Origin: an uncultured Muribaculaceae bacterium
GTDB lineage: Bacteria > Bacteroidota > Bacteroidia > Bacteroidales > Muribaculaceae
Direction: 5' to 3'
Assembly: GCA_910587545.1 (NCBI GenBank)
Contig: CAJUMI010000066.1
Span: forward strand, 1 to 14,713
Length of the DNA: 14,713 bases
The position numbers were made by a program, and so were the translations under genes. The first letter of the stretch is position 1. Each line of letters begins with the position of its first letter. Below are positions 14,125-14,713 of the stretch, piece after piece. Under the pieces are notes generated by a model, which searched no databases, was not told the DNA's origin, and saw only the letters and a program-made list of their open reading frames with translations.

Positions 14125-14147
14125 TTAACTCTCTAATTCCTCTAATC

Positions 14148-14699
14148 ATGAGTACAACTGACAACAATGCAACAGCTGCCGGGACACAGGGATATTCAAC
14201 ACCTGAAGGCGTGTATTCCGGCGAGCCTGACATCCTATATCCCAACACACCGGGGTTCACACCCGCGGACTCATGTCCTGTCGGAGGCGTAATCCTTGCG
14301 AAGGATGACATCGAATACAACACCGACCGTCGCACAAAGACGATCAAGGTGCGAAACACAGGCGACCGCCCAATCCAGATCGGTTCTCATTTCCACTTCT
14401 TTGAAGTCAACCGCTACATGGAGTTTGACCGTCCGGCCGCTTTCGGCTATCATCTCAACATTCCCGCCACAACGGCCATCCGTTTTGAGCCTGGTGAGGA
14501 GAAAGAGGTCGAACTCGTTGCCTTCGCCGGCAAAAACCGCATAATTGGTTTCAACGGCCTCACTCAGGGCTATGCCGGTCTGGAAGACACTCCTTCCTAT
14601 TATCCTGTGCGCAAACGCGCTATCGGCCGTATGGAAAAATACGGTTTCAAGAGCGTGAGTGGATATTCTCAACAAATTGACCCCCTATGGATTATTTAA
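14148..14699 (+). CDS. ureB: Urease beta subunit, 3' end altered by a repeat-bearing sequence
   Basis: UreB is the second small subunit of urease. The core domain is intact: PVGGVILAKDDIEYNTDR, then KVRNTGDRPIQIGSHFHFFE, MEFDRPAAFGYHLNIPATTA, IRFEPGEEKEVELVAFAG and IIGFNGLTQG, all standard UreB motifs. There is a ~40-residue N-terminal extension (start MSTTDNNATAAG) and a ~45-residue C-terminal tail beyond the ~100-residue Klebsiella form. The final residues QQIDPLWII and the stop codon are encoded inside a 24-bp-period repeat (14674-14709), so the natural C-terminus was probably replaced when another element inserted. UreC and the accessory genes should come next but the window ends. The subunit may still fold, since the core is complete. 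Confidence 0.9.
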   Translation: MSTTDNNATAAGTQGYSTPEGVYSGEPDILYPNTPGFTPADSCPVGGVILAKDDIEYNTDRRTKTIKVRNTGDRPIQIGSHFHFFEVNRYMEFDRPAAFGYHLNIPATTAIRFEPGEEKEVELVAFAGKNRIIGFNGLTQGYAGLEDTPSYYPVRKRAIGRMEKYGFKSVSGYSQQIDPLWII

Positions 14700-14709
14700 A
14701 TTGACCCCC
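14674..14709 (+). repeat. Two direct copies of AAATTGACCCCC, 24-bp period (candidate mobile-element end)
   Basis: AAATTGACCCCC occurs at 14674-14685 and again at 14698-14709, a spacing of exactly 24 bases. The repeat begins within the last codons of ureB and runs towards the window edge. Short, regularly spaced repeats at one end are a known feature of IS21-family insertion sequences. No transposase is visible in the window, so this identification is inference. Confidence 0.45.
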
Positions 14710-14713
14710 ATTG

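Overview
The window looks like a chromosomal segment of a Bacteroidales bacterium, most plausibly a gut Muribaculaceae-type organism. The evidence is the coding style (GC-rich genes with AT-rich gaps), start regions without strong Shine-Dalgarno sites, several Bacteroidota-type -7 boxes (TAnnTTTG), and gene content typical of gut Bacteroidota: an NPCBM/GH27 glycosidase, a two-domain RNase H1, a carboxyspermidine dehydrogenase-like enzyme and urease. The family assignment is inference; there is no rRNA or other taxonomic marker here.

Layout. (1) 1-487, minus: the 5' part of a GAPDH gene, cut by the window edge. (2) 488-748: a divergent regulatory region with one -7 box facing each way and two dyads, including a perfect 14-bp palindrome. 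(3) 749-2737, plus: a secreted GH27 alpha-galactosidase-type enzyme with an NPCBM-like and an Ig-like domain. (4) 2811-5624, plus: a tight four-gene run, mscL - shikimate kinase - AlaDH/PNT-like protein - RNase H1, with GTGA and ATGA start/stop overlaps and a 2-nt gap. (5) 11114-5643, minus: a five-gene run made of an LPG-synthase-TM/flippase-like membrane protein, a saccharopine/carboxyspermidine dehydrogenase, a PD-(D/E)XK nuclease-like protein, an RsmF-like rRNA m5C methyltransferase and an acyltransferase-3 membrane protein. It converges on the mscL run. (6) 11115-11660: an AT-rich gap holding a short ORF that looks like the broken 5' end of a beta-propeller-type protein. (7) 11661-13596: a divergent pair, an Lrp/AsnC regulator (minus) and an O-acetylhomoserine sulfhydrylase (plus), followed by a textbook intrinsic terminator. 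(8) 13822-14713, plus: urease gamma and beta subunit genes. The beta gene ends inside a 24-bp-period repeat that resembles the end of a mobile element, just where ureC would be expected.

Most of the window is ordinary housekeeping sequence. The points worth a second look are the AlaDH/PNT homologue, which appears to have lost its dinucleotide-binding glycines and key catalytic residues while staying locked in the shikimate kinase run; the urease operon apparently interrupted by a repeat-bearing element; the palindrome over the GAPDH promoter; the lrp/metY divergent control region; and the overlap between a flippase-like gene and a polyamine-type dehydrogenase gene. I did not find a clearly new multi-gene system such as a defence island, CRISPR array or secondary-metabolite cluster.
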